A stretch of 64,000 nt of DNA from Glandiceps talaboti (Eukaryota; Hemichordata; Enteropneusta; Spengelidae). Shown piece after piece: positions 48,837 through 60,395 of the stretch. A model generated the notes under the pieces. It ran no database searches, was not told the DNA's origin, and worked only from the letters and a program-made list of their open reading frames with translations. The stretch is from contig NC_135555.1 in assembly GCF_964340395.1 (NCBI RefSeq), positions 3,222,501 to 3,286,500 of the forward strand. The letters are read 5' to 3'. The first letter of the stretch is position 1; every line of letters starts with the position of its first letter. The position numbers and the translations under genes were made by a program.

Positions 48837-49055
48837 TTAATAACGCTCAGTCCTACCCGCAATTCCGATACCTTTCCCTTCTACCTTTACCCACTCAGCT
48901 GACATACAAGTTTTGCCCACTGAAATACTGGCTGTTTCCCCCATTATAACCACTACATTATCAACACCTACGAACATACTTTTTTTTAAATTGCCAGATA
49001 TCCCTGTCCATTGTAGGTGTAAGCCAGAGTTGTACACTTTAATTTTGAATTCCAT
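48837..49055 (-). CDS. Unidentified 72-codon frame
   Basis: ATG at 49055 to TAA at 48837. Begins MEFKIKVYNSGLHLQWTG and includes MFVGVDNVVVIMGETASISV, a beta-rich, valine/glycine-rich pattern. GTAAAG after AGTGG offers a weak donor. It lies about 500 nt upstream of the receptor B start on the same strand, but nothing ties it to that gene. An imperfect palindrome (around 48816-48836) follows the stop. Function unknown. Confidence 0.25.
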   Translation of the reverse strand: MEFKIKVYNSGLHLQWTGISGNLKKSMFVGVDNVVVIMGETASISVGKTCMSAEWVKVEGKGIGIAGRTERY

Positions 49056-50449
49056 GATTTCAATTTCAAAAAAAAATGTTTTGATACTACGAAAACAAAA
49101 ATCAAGTCAATCAATCTGCAACACAAGTAGGACGCCTACGCTAAAAATTCTTTTATTACTATGTAAGTATAAATTCATAAATTGATGCAACAAACTAGTA
49201 AGCAACTAAATTATCATTTCAGTAAGGTATAATGAAAAAAATTGCTTGGATTCCGGTTTCCTGACCCCACCTAGTTTTTCGCGCCAACCCTAAACTTTTT
49301 TTTACGTATTCGAGAAAAATATAAACTCGCGAAAATTGTGAAGTCTCACTAGTGGATGTGTAAACTGACACCAACTTAAAAAGACAATATAAAACTGTTC
49401 TTCCAATCTATAATGTCTGTACATCTGATTAGAAGAAACCAATAACACAGAAACCATACGGAAAACAGCGGAAAACTTAACTACACCTGTACTAGACACT
49501 CGCACATGAAAAATATATATATATAAAGATAAAATAAAAAATCTACCCACCTATTCTAAAATTGATCGTAATCGGAACCATACAATTCATTTTGTTGGGC
49601 CTTATTGATGCAAAAAAGTGTTTTAACGGTAAGACACATCACCTACCTTCAAGCAAAGAATTGGCCGATATGACAAATCTAAGGTCATCCAAACATAAAT
49701 GCTGAACCTATGATTGGGAGATCTTTAACGTGTACACCCTATCAATGAACAAGACTTTCTAAAGCCTACCCATGGTAAATTACATCTAGTTGAGTTAACT
49801 TATAGTCCAGTCATTTTATTGTACATACTGGCAGCAGCTTGGAAAACTGCACACCAGCTTGCAAAAAAAAGTGATTTCTTGTTTGTGACAAATTTGCAAT
49901 AGGATGACCTGTTATGTGAAAAGACAAACTGTGACGGAAACATAGTCATAGCAATTATAAGATATTTGGTGAAAGCACCACCCAGTCACCATGGTTCACT
50001 AATCAACAACAGTGAGGGTGATAAGCCTTAATTACAATAGTTGTAAAATATGTTACTGAATATCAATATACAAAATAAAGTATGTTCATAAACAGATGAT
50101 GCTGATAATTGCATCCTCTGTGACGACGTTAGTCATCATTTAGTGTATCAGATGGAGCAGTAATTGGTTCTTTCACATCGTCTATCATTGCTTTAACATC
50201 CTTCAATCATCATATCCCATTCCATGATTCGTCAACACGCCTAGCCTACTTTGCGATATTATCCAGCGTCTCACCACATTGTTCCTTCTTTCCTGTGAAA
50301 CCAACTCCTCTCTTGACATATATCAAAATGTTAATTGATTCATTGCATAGTTTAGTTTCCAGCTGTGATTTGATTGATGTTATGATACAACGGTGGCAGT
50401 AGTGGGAGTGGCAATGATGTGATGCCAAAATCACAATACAAAGCAACGC

Positions 50450-50600
50450 TGTATTATAAATGCATCAAAGTAAAATGTGACCCTCCCTGCATTTTATTTG
50501 TCAAAATGTGGCCCTCCTCCAAGAACGCAAATGTAAAATCTGACCCACCCCTTAATTCATCCGGCCCTCTTCCACCTTTAATTACTGGAGACTCCCTTAT
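50450..50600 (+). repeat. CCCTCC-rich dispersed repeat, copy 1
   Basis: Periodic AAATGTGACCCTCC-like units every 35-40 nt. Related to 62620-62785. Open in one frame with a recurring Asp-Pro-Pro, but flanked by no gene signals. The rest of 49060-51170 holds nothing I can support. Confidence 0.55.
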
Positions 50601-51176
50601 GTCAATCAAGGTCAAAGAAGTAAAGCTAATAAAACTTAGTTCTGCCTATCGAATAATAAACAGTTTTTGACAAAGACGGCGCAAATAAACATGTGTCATC
50701 TGTACCACTTACAAGCTGTTACCGAAGGGAAAATGTGTTATTATATCAAAGATGTCAGATGGGAAGAAATATGATATACAACACATTTATGTTCAACCTT
50801 TCAATGTACAAATCTGTTGTAAAGAGTATGATAGTAAGTAAACGAAACAATAAGACATGTAGATACAGCAGATATTCTTTGATCTCTCCCTTTCGTCAGG
50901 CTGCTCTTTGTAAATAACATAACAATAAATCACAGTCCCCAAAGTACCATATTGTATGTACCTATGTAACAAATTACTAGCTACAATTCTAACAAGTCGT
51001 ATGTCACCTAAGCGAGCATTGCAGGGATAAGGGCTGATTCTTTTATACAAGTAAACTTACATTTGTGCAAAGACATCAGCTTAGATTATGACCCTCTAAT
51101 TTCTTGGATTAAGTCTATGCTCCGCTACTATATTTTGCATTGAGTGCTGTTCTCCTCAGTGATATACTATATATAT

Positions 51177-51228
51177 AGTTTTGGTGGTTCTGGAACAACC
51201 AAGAAAGAGTTCCAGAACCACCAAAACT
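51177..51228. repeat. Perfect 20-bp stem hairpin
   Basis: AGTTTTGGTGGTTCTGGAAC at 51177-51196, 12-nt loop, exact complement at 51209-51228. First of several palindromes in the next 700 bp. Confidence 0.95.
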
Positions 51229-51284
51229 ATTGCGCTCTACCCTGCGGTATAGAGCACTGTCTTAGCAGATTGATACTCACCGAG

Positions 51285-51336
<52 letters not shown>

Positions 51337-51348
51337 ACACACACACAT

Positions 51349-51483
51349 CGTATCGAGCACTGTGCTACGGATAAAACTTACCACTGACTTCATATATATA
51401 TATATATATATATATATACTTATTAGATCCTTATTTTTTTTGATTAAGTCTAAATATATATATGGCCTACAGTACGGAATAAA

Positions 51484-51542
<59 letters not shown>

Positions 51543-51566
51543 TTTAGCAGATTGATACTCACCGAG

Positions 51567-51633
<67 letters not shown>

Positions 51634-51673
51634 GTCAGTGGTAAGTTTTATCCGTAGCACAGTGCTCGATACG
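51349..51673. repeat. Inverted repeat of about 50 bp enclosing (TA)n/(ATT)n
   Basis: Arm at 51349-51400 (CGTATCGAGCACTGTGCTAC onward) is matched by its exact complement at 51622-51673. Inside are (TA)n, (ATT)n and a 26-nt sequence (TTAGCAGATTGATACTCACC onward) that also occurs upstream at 51262. Confidence 0.9.
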
Positions 51674-51697
51674 TCTGCACGCAGAGCGGAGTATATG

Positions 51698-51847
51698 TTG
51701 AGGGTAGAAGAAAATCAAGTAGGGTTGTTCGTCTCTACAAGCCTGTTTCGTGAGTAAATCACTCGTCAGGAGATGCTGACGAGTGATTTACTCACGAAAC
51801 AGGCTTGTAGAGACGAACAACCCTACTTGATTTTCTTCTACCCTCAA
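51698..51847. repeat. Perfect 72-bp stem hairpin
   Basis: Arm 51698-51769, 6-nt loop GAGATG, exact complement 51776-51847. The centre contains CCTGTTTCGTGAGTAAATCA. No coding potential. Either a snapback element or an inverted-repeat artefact of sequencing or assembly. Confidence 0.95.
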
Positions 51848-51857
51848 TATATATATA

Positions 51858-51896
<39 letters not shown>

Positions 51897-52463
51897 TCTG
51901 CCTCTGCCCAATATTATCATAAGGTAACCTTTCTGATAAGATACTCATGACCTAACCGTTCCTGGTCAAGGCCAGTTTACTACATATTTTGAAGTTCTGC
52001 ACATATGGACATAATTCAAGTAGAGTACATTTGATGATGACCTTTCTTTTTATAAACTGACCTTGATTATCGCTCTTTAATTTTCTATGTAAAATTGAAA
52101 GGTTTGTATTTTTCTATTGAGACACTATTTAAATACATGTAAACATCCCTATTATCAGATACATGTTGCCTAGTCATACCCTGGTCAGTTTAGCCTATAG
52201 CCTTGTTTTATTACAATATCTTTTTTTAGACTATGTATAGTAACAACAGGAGAAAAATGAACATGTACTATTTGTGTATTTCGGTCAATGCACACAACAA
52301 TATGTTAGGAGTAGTCATTGCTATATTATGAACATACAAACTTACAACTGAATTGTGGGACTAGACTTTAGACACTCATTTAACTGTAGGTTAGTGCTTG
52401 GCTCTGTACTTTCGAACATAGTAGACTTGTTTTACATTACATGGTTTTCTCTACAGCCAGTTT

Positions 52464-52768
52464 CAAGTTACCGTTTACTGGCTCTGTTTGATAACGACAC
52501 AGAAACCAATAAGAAACTGCATATTCTACACTGAGATACCAAGATTACAGTTTTTGGCATATTTTGTGTATATAATGAAATATAGAACCATTAATTTTCT
52601 ACTTACTACTTTGACGTCTGCATTTGATGTCTGCATCGTGGTTTAATTCATTTCATTCAGACAAAATATAGCAAGAAAGTATTCAGTCAATCTTGCCATC
52701 TTAAAGTGTAGCATGTAAAGTTTCTTATTGGTTTCTGTGTGGTTAACTTTGTATCAAATGGTAACTTG
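52464..52768. mobile_element. Foldback/MITE-like element
   Basis: Arms begin CAAGTTACC and share ACACAGAAACCAATAAGAAA plus a CTACAC block at the inner end. About 305 bp, non-coding centre, arms moderately diverged. Confidence 0.7.
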
Positions 52769-52875
52769 TTCCTTGCAAAGCAGGGCAGATGATGACAGAT
52801 TAGCTTAGAATAGCTAAGTCTCCCGTCTCGTTAAATTTTAATTCCCGGACTGTTTCGTATACTTATTGTTATCAT

Positions 52876-53122
52876 TACCATCCCATCCCAACTCACCCCA
52901 TCCCACCCTACCCCACCTCACCCCATCCCATTTCATCCCATCCCATCCCATCCCACCCCATCCCACCCCACCCCACCCCACCAACACCATCCCATCCCAT
53001 TTCATCCCACCCCACCCTATCCCACCTCTCCCCACCAATCCCATCCCATCCCCTCCCATCCCATCCCACCTCACCTCACCGAATCCCATCTCACCCCACT
53101 TCACCCCATCCCACCCCATTGC
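52876..53122. repeat. (CCCAT/CCCAC)n pentanucleotide array
   Basis: About 245 bp of CCCAT and CCCAC units, almost pure pyrimidine plus A on this strand. The complement is a run of GGGAT/GGGGT blocks able to form G-quadruplexes. Confidence 0.95.
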
Positions 53123-53469
53123 CATGATTGTACGCGAAAACAATGTCTCTTTATTTCGATCGCCGAACTTTAATACCCAAAACAATCGATTACCAGGCTG
53201 GGCAACCGACTAATCGATTGATCGATCTATCAGTTTACGCATCAGTTATACAAGTGTATAATCATCCATAAACTGATGTAATTAATATTTGCAATGTAGT
53301 GTGTATCTGTAAGCCTACATTGTAGCTTGATACCGCCACAAACATACTCAAAACAACTACCACTTATGTATTATATATTCGCTAAATTGAACATATTATT
53401 AAAAATACGACTCAGCAGAGTGCATAAGGATGGTTCACTTGCATATATTAGTAAAAAGCTAAGTTTCAA

Positions 53470-53508
53470 CACAGGGTGCAGCGAGCATGTAATTGATTGA
53501 TTGATTGG

Positions 53509-53584
<76 letters not shown>

Positions 53585-54195
53585 CATTATTCCCCTGGTT
53601 ACTTTTCTCTCTTTCATCTGTATAATTCTCTCGTTATTGACTAAATAAAGACATCTTGTTAATTCTTCTGTTATCTAAATCTCAGGGATAAGTTACCACC
53701 AATTTTGCTTTATCTCTTATCTACAGGGTGATTATCACACCGGACAAACACTCAAAGATGCACTAACAAGGAAGAAAGAGAGATGGTTTGTCTCGTTTAT
53801 ACTAGTTAATGCACGTTTATACTAGTTAATGCATGAATGAGTGTGATAATTTCTCAAAAGATAAGAGATAAAGCAAGTGTCACGTTAATGTAACAATCTC
53901 TTGGCGTGGCAATTATAAGATTTTAATTTAGATAAGAGGAGAAGAATTTATTTCGTCAATAAAGAGAGAATTTTATACAGCTGAAAGCGAGAAAAGTAGC
54001 CAGGGAAAGGAGAAAAACGGTTTTAAATCACCACAAAAATCAATGAGACAATTGATCAATATCACATGCAAAATAAGTTTCATTTCACCACAAAAATTAA
54101 TTATTCAATCGATCAATCATTCAACCAAATAATCAATCAATCGATCAATCAATCAATCAATCAATCAATCAATTTCATGCTCGCTGCACCCTGTG
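53470..54195. mobile_element. 726-bp foldback with (TTGA)n inside its arms
   Basis: Ends CACAGGGTGCAGCGAGCATG and its complement. Just inside each lies a (TTGA)n run, about 22 units on the left and about 12 on the right. Homologous inner segments follow (TAAATAAAGACATCTTGTTA... versus its diverged complement, GATAAGAGATAAAGCAA). The central loop has a 20-bp tandem duplication at 53794-53833. No protein. Confidence 0.85.
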
Positions 54196-54589
54196 GTTAC
54201 AATACGGGCTCGATGCATTAAGCGGGTATTCTTATATGTAAATGACTTGACTGTACGACTACAGTTAAAATTCACATTGTCGTTTTCAACATAATTATTT
54301 ACTTAAATACTGACATAACCCCATGAGATGCTGAATGTAATGCTTCGTTTCTTCTTACTTCCTACAACAACATCGTGTCTTTCGAAGATCTCCCTAACTT
54401 CGTGTCAAAATGGTTCGATCAAATTTTGTATTTGTTGACCTTCTATTTTTAGTATAATACCCTCCCCTGGTGACGTAATATCACGAGTGTTCATTAAGTG
54501 AACATCCTGTGAACGTACACATGTTTTATAATTATCAAATTTGGACACGCTTTGCTTAATTTGTTCTCTTTACAACAAGTATGTTTGCC

Positions 54590-54822
54590 TCACCTGGATT
54601 CACTGGTGTTATATATGTAGAACACTGATTCGGCAGACAAGGGAAAGTAGCGAGAAACATAAAGCAATACTTTGTTTTATATGTTATGTTAGTTGAACTC
54701 TTTGTGTGTAATTCCATACTCTGTATATCATTCGTTGTTGTTATAGGTACAGTCTTTGTGCAATTCCAGTTATCTACAACAATATCAAACTTAAAACTTG
54801 TAGTTTTATCGCTAGCAGCCAT
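54590..54822 (-). CDS. Unidentified first exon, about 77 codons
   Basis: ATG at 54822 sits in a near-perfect translation start context (GCCATGG). The open frame begins MAASDKTTSFKFDIVVDNWN and ends ITPVNPG at a strong donor, CCAG|GTGAGG, phase 1. It has four cysteines (NWNCTK, KYCF, FPCLPNQC) and the sequons NCT and NIT, as in a secreted or membrane ectodomain, yet no signal peptide is visible. The downstream exon was not located. Family not recognised. Confidence 0.4.
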
Positions 54823-55022
54823 GGCTATAGCTTCCAGTCTTTCTATAATTTATAACAATAAGTAGAAACTTGACTCAAGATGCAGCAAACCCAAACGAAT
54901 ACACGGCTTTATCATGATTTTTCGGTACTTGCGAATTGCATTCTAGTAGAAATCCGTCTATGCCGTCTGAAATACGTCAGATATTATGTTTGTCTCTAAT
55001 CAATTTGAGCAAATAGGCGCAG

Positions 55023-55448
55023 GCATACATACATACATACATACATACATACATACATACATACATACATACACACACACATACATACATACATACATAC
55101 ATACATACATACATACATACATACATACATACATACATACATACATACATACATACATACATACATACATACATACATACATACATACATACATACATAC
55201 ATACATACATACATACATACATACATACATACATACATACATACATACATACATACATACATACATACATACATACATACATACATACATACATACATAC
55301 ATACATACATACATACATACATACATCCATACATACATACATGCATGCATACATACATACATACATACATACATACATACATACATACATACATACATAC
55401 ATACACACACACATACACACATACACACATACATACATACATACATAG
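55023..55448. repeat. (CATA)n microsatellite array
   Basis: About 425 bp of nearly pure CATA. A 30-bp direct duplication (GACTATTTTCGCACACTTGT onward) follows at 55471-55534. Confidence 0.97.
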
Positions 55449-55981
55449 ACACAATACCAGCAATGACGTCGACTATTTTCGCACACTTGTCCTTCAGTCT
55501 CAATGACTATTTTCGCACACTTGTCCTTCAGTCTTCAGAGGCATTAATAGACGTTGCATTCAGTCTATATCATATACACAACATGGTACTTATGAGCCAC
55601 AGCACTCTGCCGTTAGTGCTAACATTTATACAGTAAACAATGTGAGATCCAGACCAAACTTCGTAACCATATTAATTGGTGTTCAAAAAAGTCATACCTG
55701 CTATCCATTCTGAGAGAAAATGAAGAATATTCCATAAAGTGTATTAGCTTCGAAGCCTGATGTAATCAGATAGTCCAGACCACTTACAAAAGAGCGTACT
55801 TTTTACGAAAGTATTGTTTAATCGCTGCTACTTCAAACTACCCGTAAAATTGATTGCAATTTTTAGACACACTCATTTACATTTGGTGGCGTATGTTAGA
55901 CACTTGCTTCATAATGAAACAGTAACTCATTTTTAGCACAACTGAACTGATATTGTTCCGTCGTGATATATGTGTGGTGCG

Positions 55982-55982
55982 G

Positions 55983-56043
<61 letters not shown>

Positions 56044-56055
56044 GTCTGAGTGTGT

Positions 56056-56087
<32 letters not shown>

Positions 56088-56290
56088 TATTACCGTGGGT
56101 TATTTCCATATGTGACCATTGGGGGGGGGGGGGGGGGGCAGTGTTTGGTTGTTCGTTGGTTTGTTGTCGTTTACTCATGTATGTATCTACTCATTTGTCA
56201 GGTTATTTTGTTTGTTTGTTTACTTGTTTATTTATTTGTTTGTTTGTTTGTTTTGTTTGTTTGTTTGTTTGTTTTTTTTGTTTTTTGTTT
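55982..56290. repeat. (GTCT)n, (TG)n, poly(G) and (TTTG)n cluster
   Basis: Four simple repeats in series: about 14 GTCT units, a TG run, 18 G at about 56121-56138, then TTTG units. A second (GTCT)n lies at 56766-56817. The stretch between (56340-56760) has repeated AAATTWGGCTGAAATTT-like text but no gene. Confidence 0.9.
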
Positions 56291-56944
56291 ACTTGTATGT
56301 TTATTTTATTTTGTTTATATTTGTAAACAGAACTAAATGAGTCTGAGCACCCTGTGGTATAATGTATGCACACAAAAGACTATTCATGACATGGTGATCC
56401 AATCGGAGATATGCAAATGAGGTGATTATTTGGTAAAAAATCATTAATTCCAAAAGTACTTGGCAGATTTGGCTGAAATTTCCACAGAATGTTTCTGGCA
56501 GATCAAGTGATGTTGATTAGGTGATGATCCCATTAGTAATATGCAAATTAGGGCTAAGAAAATGTGATGTTTTGGTGAAATGTTTCTGAGGAATATTTAG
56601 GCCAATAGAAGTGTACAGAAATTATTGTTTTATTTATCTCATTAAACCGTTAAAAGTTTGTGAGGTACTTATCATAATGTTACAAGTGTATGTCAGTGGC
56701 ACTGCAATTATCCCTCCTCAAGGTTGCTATGAAACATTCTCTAACTAATTGGTTCGAGATAAAATGTCAGTCTGTCTGTCTGTCTGCACGTCTGTCTGTC
56801 TGTCTGTCTGTCTGTCTTGTAGATAATGCAAGTGATTTTGGTATCGAACTTTACCTCTCAATTGCTGGGGATGAAATTTGCTAATGATTCTTAATTGAAG
56901 TGTTCGTCTGAAAACAGCGAATGTTTCATACTTACGTAGCTGAC

Positions 56945-57090
56945 CCTAGCAGCCATGACCACACCCTTAGCAAAAGTTAAACGATAGGGTTTATTGCAAA
57001 TATAACAACTGGAATGAGTAGCCAATTGTACAAACATTATTTTAGAATATGCAAATGTACTTAGCAACAAGACCACGCTCATAGCAACAG
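56945..57090 (-). repeat. Dispersed motif pair, copy 2
   Basis: Read on the minus strand, GTTGCTATGAGCGTGGTCTT (from 57088) and a diverged copy near 56975 lie about 115 nt apart, the same arrangement as at 11911-12040. Confidence 0.6.
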
Positions 57091-57439
57091 GTAAACGATG
57101 ACATAATGCCAATATAACACCATTGAAGGGACGGCAAATGAATAAACTTTGGCATTTCAAAAAATGTATGAAAAACAACAAGAACACATAATCATAATAA
57201 GTTTAATTTCATCAGTTGTGCTACAACACCATTGGCTCTTTTATTTCTCTGGTTATGTAACACGCCTTGTCGATGGATACAACGAATCCATTCTGATCCT
57301 GGTTGAAATTCATTTCCTATTCTTAAACTAGGACAAATTAACATGTGTTTGTCAAGATCTGTTAATTTATTATAAATGGTTTGGTTGAAGATTGTATTTC
57401 TACAACTAATGGTTATTCCAAATTAATGATCTAGGTCCC

Positions 57440-57790
57440 TCAATGGGCCACGTCCTCCTCTTTTCGTGACCCCAGTGTGACATCCGGGTATGCTGGAGTA
57501 TGAGTAAATTCAAATACTGGTTCTCCAATACTACCTATGTGAAGTCCAAGTGGAAACCAACTAAAGTCATATTCCGAACAAATATTAAGTAGTCGTTTAT
57601 TTGCCTTGGGATGTAAACAAAAACAAGTGGGCGGGAAAGATCTCAAAGTACCCCTAACTTTTTCTGACTTGATTTCCCTCGAAAAGTTGTGGAAATCATA
57701 TACATGGCCCAGTGGAGAGTATTTGGTGTGAGCTGGCATTATTCTATTGGTGCGTTTGAAACCATTACGTAACACCGATGGTAAATCACT
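57440..57790 (-). CDS. Unidentified terminal exon or small protein
   Basis: A frame of about 110 codons runs from MSASDLPSVLRNGFKRTNR near 57790 to TGA at 57440 and ends KEEDVAH. A fair acceptor (TATATTTTACAG, near 57800) stands just upstream and the frame is open before it, so this could be a last exon. The sequence is complex, with balanced composition, Pro/Cys-rich (RSFPPTCFCLHPKANKRLLN) and aromatic stretches, unlike the surrounding AT-rich noise. No family recognised. Confidence 0.4.
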   Translation of the reverse strand, partial: SDLPSVLRNGFKRTNRIMPAHTKYSPLGHVYDFHNFSREIKSEKVRGTLRSFPPTCFCLHPKANKRLLNICSEYDFSWFPLGLHIGSIGEPVFEFTHTPAYPDVTLGSRKEEDVAH

Positions 57791-57879
57791 GGCAGACATT
57801 ATTAGTAATAATCTGTAAAATATACTTTGTTCTCTTGGTAGTGTTCTTTCAAGGAACGACGCTTTTTTATCTCTCAAGA

Positions 57880-59000
57880 CACGGATGTTTTACTCTTAAT
57901 ATGTACGTTATATGTCGTTTCCTTGGAATGAAACGTGTGGCTTTATCCTGATTTATGCCTCCATTACTCTTATTTAAACAAAATATTAATGTAAGGCATA
58001 CCAGCTAGGGCAATGACATTAATAATTGTGTGCCCTTTAGTTGGTTGTTATTGCCAGAATTGTAATGATGTTCGAGCCGAAATGAAGTAGATTACAGGAT
58101 TATATTGGGGCAGGCAATAAATTGTGGTATTGTCCTGGGGCATGTGTGATTATTTTTATTACACTGTCCACATATTCTGTTATTCGTGACGAGCAATACC
58201 ATCATCAAAACAATGTATTATTATCAAAAACCGATGCGTCATTGTTTAAAATCCAATATTGGACAATGAGATGAGTTAGTAAATATTAAACTGTAACCAT
58301 AGACGTCGGAGAGAATTTTTTTCTCTCCAACGTCTATGCTGTAACTAGTCTGGAGGCCAACGACACCGTGGTCTCTAACTAAACCACGTCTAGTCAAAGT
58401 CCCTCAATCAACACAAAAGGTTGTTCATCCAATCAGTGAACTCCAACTGTTATAGTGATGTAAACAGTGTATAAGTAGCATCCCGGGCTGACAAATATAC
58501 CATGTTTGCAATAAACACTAACTTTATGCGGAACTGTGTTATTGGTTAGAATTTGTGATTAATTAACAAAGACATGATGTTAATGACTGTGTGGGTGGCT
58601 GTGGATGCCTTTTAAATTGCATCTCATGCATCTCAGGGTGGGCTTCTAGAGTAATGACTTTGACCATACTGGGAATGGAAGTGTAAATCTTTAGATACCG
58701 CATAGGAACTAGACTATGCTGTAACAGGATAGGGAGTTGGAACTTGAAATAACAAAGCTCAATATTCTAACAGTGCCATATAAAACACACACATTTCTAT
58801 TTCCATCTGCAATGACATTTGATGCTATTGCAAAAAAAAGATACTTTGAATAATTGGAAAACCCTGGACACTACCGATAACTGTATATAATTAACGACAC
58901 AGACGTGTATTACAACCAAGGGGGAAATAGCTAATTGATATAACATTTCTACAAAGTTTCGTTGAGTGACGGTCGACCCAAAGCTGTAATCATTCATATC
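57880..59000. other. No gene seen; hairpin at 58298-58338
   Basis: CATAGACGTCGGAGAGAA pairs with TTCTCTCCAACGTCTATG (one mismatch), and the 41-nt hairpin is flanked on both sides by CTGTAAC. Otherwise unremarkable. Confidence 0.6.
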
Positions 59001-59024
59001 ATATCATTACAATTCACCAGTGAA

Positions 59025-59200
59025 CCTTCCCATGTTGTATAACATCCTCGTAGGTGTAATACGGACAGAATTACCCATGTCATAGATTCGGTATTCGCTT
59101 GTAAATTGTTACACTTCATATTGTTATGTCTTGCATTATCGCAGGTGTAGTACGGATAGAACTACCCATGGATTTAATATTCACCAGTGAACTGTTCCAC
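59025..59200 (+). repeat. Tandem 110-120-bp repeat with distant third copy
   Basis: Two units share TTCACCAGTGAAC, GCAGGTGTAGTACGGATAGA-like and ACTACCCATG text. A third partial unit lies at 60498-60560, beyond the foldback. Confidence 0.75.
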
Positions 59201-59739
59201 TTCAGTAGTATTAGCATATGAAACTCCGGGGATTAAAATTGTTACGAGGTAGAGCCGAGTTAAATTTCAATCCTTAAACTGTTTCATATTTAGCATTCAC
59301 ATTCAACTAGACATTGTCTCCATATGATAACATTCGCCCTGAGCTACTAGCTAGACCCTACTATCTACTTGACCTTGACCTGCTCTAACCTTTGTTTGCT
59401 GTAATTTCCTTATCTCAGGTTCATGTATTTTATTTTTCATTCACATCTGTTGGACTTGCAGAAATATTTTCATAAATACTCACTGTTTCACACCTCTAAA
59501 GTTCTTTCATGAGTCTATGACATGTATATGCAGTGACAGTTGTCTCTGTTTCATGACTGTTACCAACTGCTATGTTTTCCTTGTTGGTTGATTCATGGAT
59601 CTATTATCTCAATAATAGATCCATAGTTGGTCGACCCTGTGGGTATCACTCCAGACATACTGCTAATCTCTCACACCTGCTATTTCCTTTGTCTACATTT
59701 CTTGTTAATCAAACGTCACTGGCAGGAGATCTAATCACA

Positions 59740-60395
59740 GGGGCTTGAAATTGGCCATATTTGTTTACAGATAGTTGTTTTTGTTTATTTTTACGTTCTT
59801 TCTTTCTTTCTTTAAACAAATTTGTTTTTTGTTTGTTTACTTTTTTTGGCTCTTTAAAAAATATCTTTTCCCTACAAGGTGCCATGTAATAAAGTGATGA
59901 TTTGAAAATCTGGTGGGTTTTTTTCTAAATCGATTTCAACTTGTTCTTTTGTTTGTTTAACAATCCACCTTGACTGTCCGATGACTGACGACCTTATTAA
60001 TTATTTATGAGTTAGTTCTACTGAGCGCTTTCAACCGTTGACCCTTCCTTGTCCCCACTCACCAATAAAATAAAATACAATGGTGCGTGGGACGAGGAAG
60101 AGTCAAAGGCTATGGGCGCTCAGTAGAACAAACTCATAAATAATTAATAAGGTAGTCAGCCGGTACAGTAAAGATCAGAGGACTATAGCTGTCTGAGAGT
60201 AAAGGTGGTTCATTAAAACTAACAAAAGAACAAGTTAAAATTAAAAGAAACATCATTTATTACACGGCACCTTGTAGGAAAAATATATTTTTTAAAGTGC
60301 AAAAACAGTTTTAAAAAACCCTCATTTTTGTAAGGAAAGAACGTAAACAATGAACAAAAACAACAATTTAAACAAATGTGACCAATTTCAACCCC
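59740..60395. mobile_element. Large foldback element, about 656 bp
   Basis: Arms of roughly 320 bp meet near 60075. Left GGGGCTTGAAATTGGCCATA pairs with right ATGTGACCAATTTCAACCCC. Central arms (TATTAATTATTTATGAGTT and its complement, CTACTGAGCGC) are almost exact. A separate 12-bp hairpin lies just upstream at 59595-59624. Confidence 0.85.

Noticed and set aside
52838-53213. Trp-Gly-Met-rich and Pro-Ser-His-rich 115-codon frames
   Set aside because: Both are opposite-strand readings of the CCCAT/CCCAC array.
54977-55636. 216-codon His-Thr-Tyr-Ile frame
   Set aside because: CATA microsatellite translation extended by chance into flanking DNA.
55953-56340. Cys-Leu-Ser-Val and Val-Cys-Leu-Phe frames
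   Set aside because: GTCT, TG and TTTG simple repeats read in three frames.
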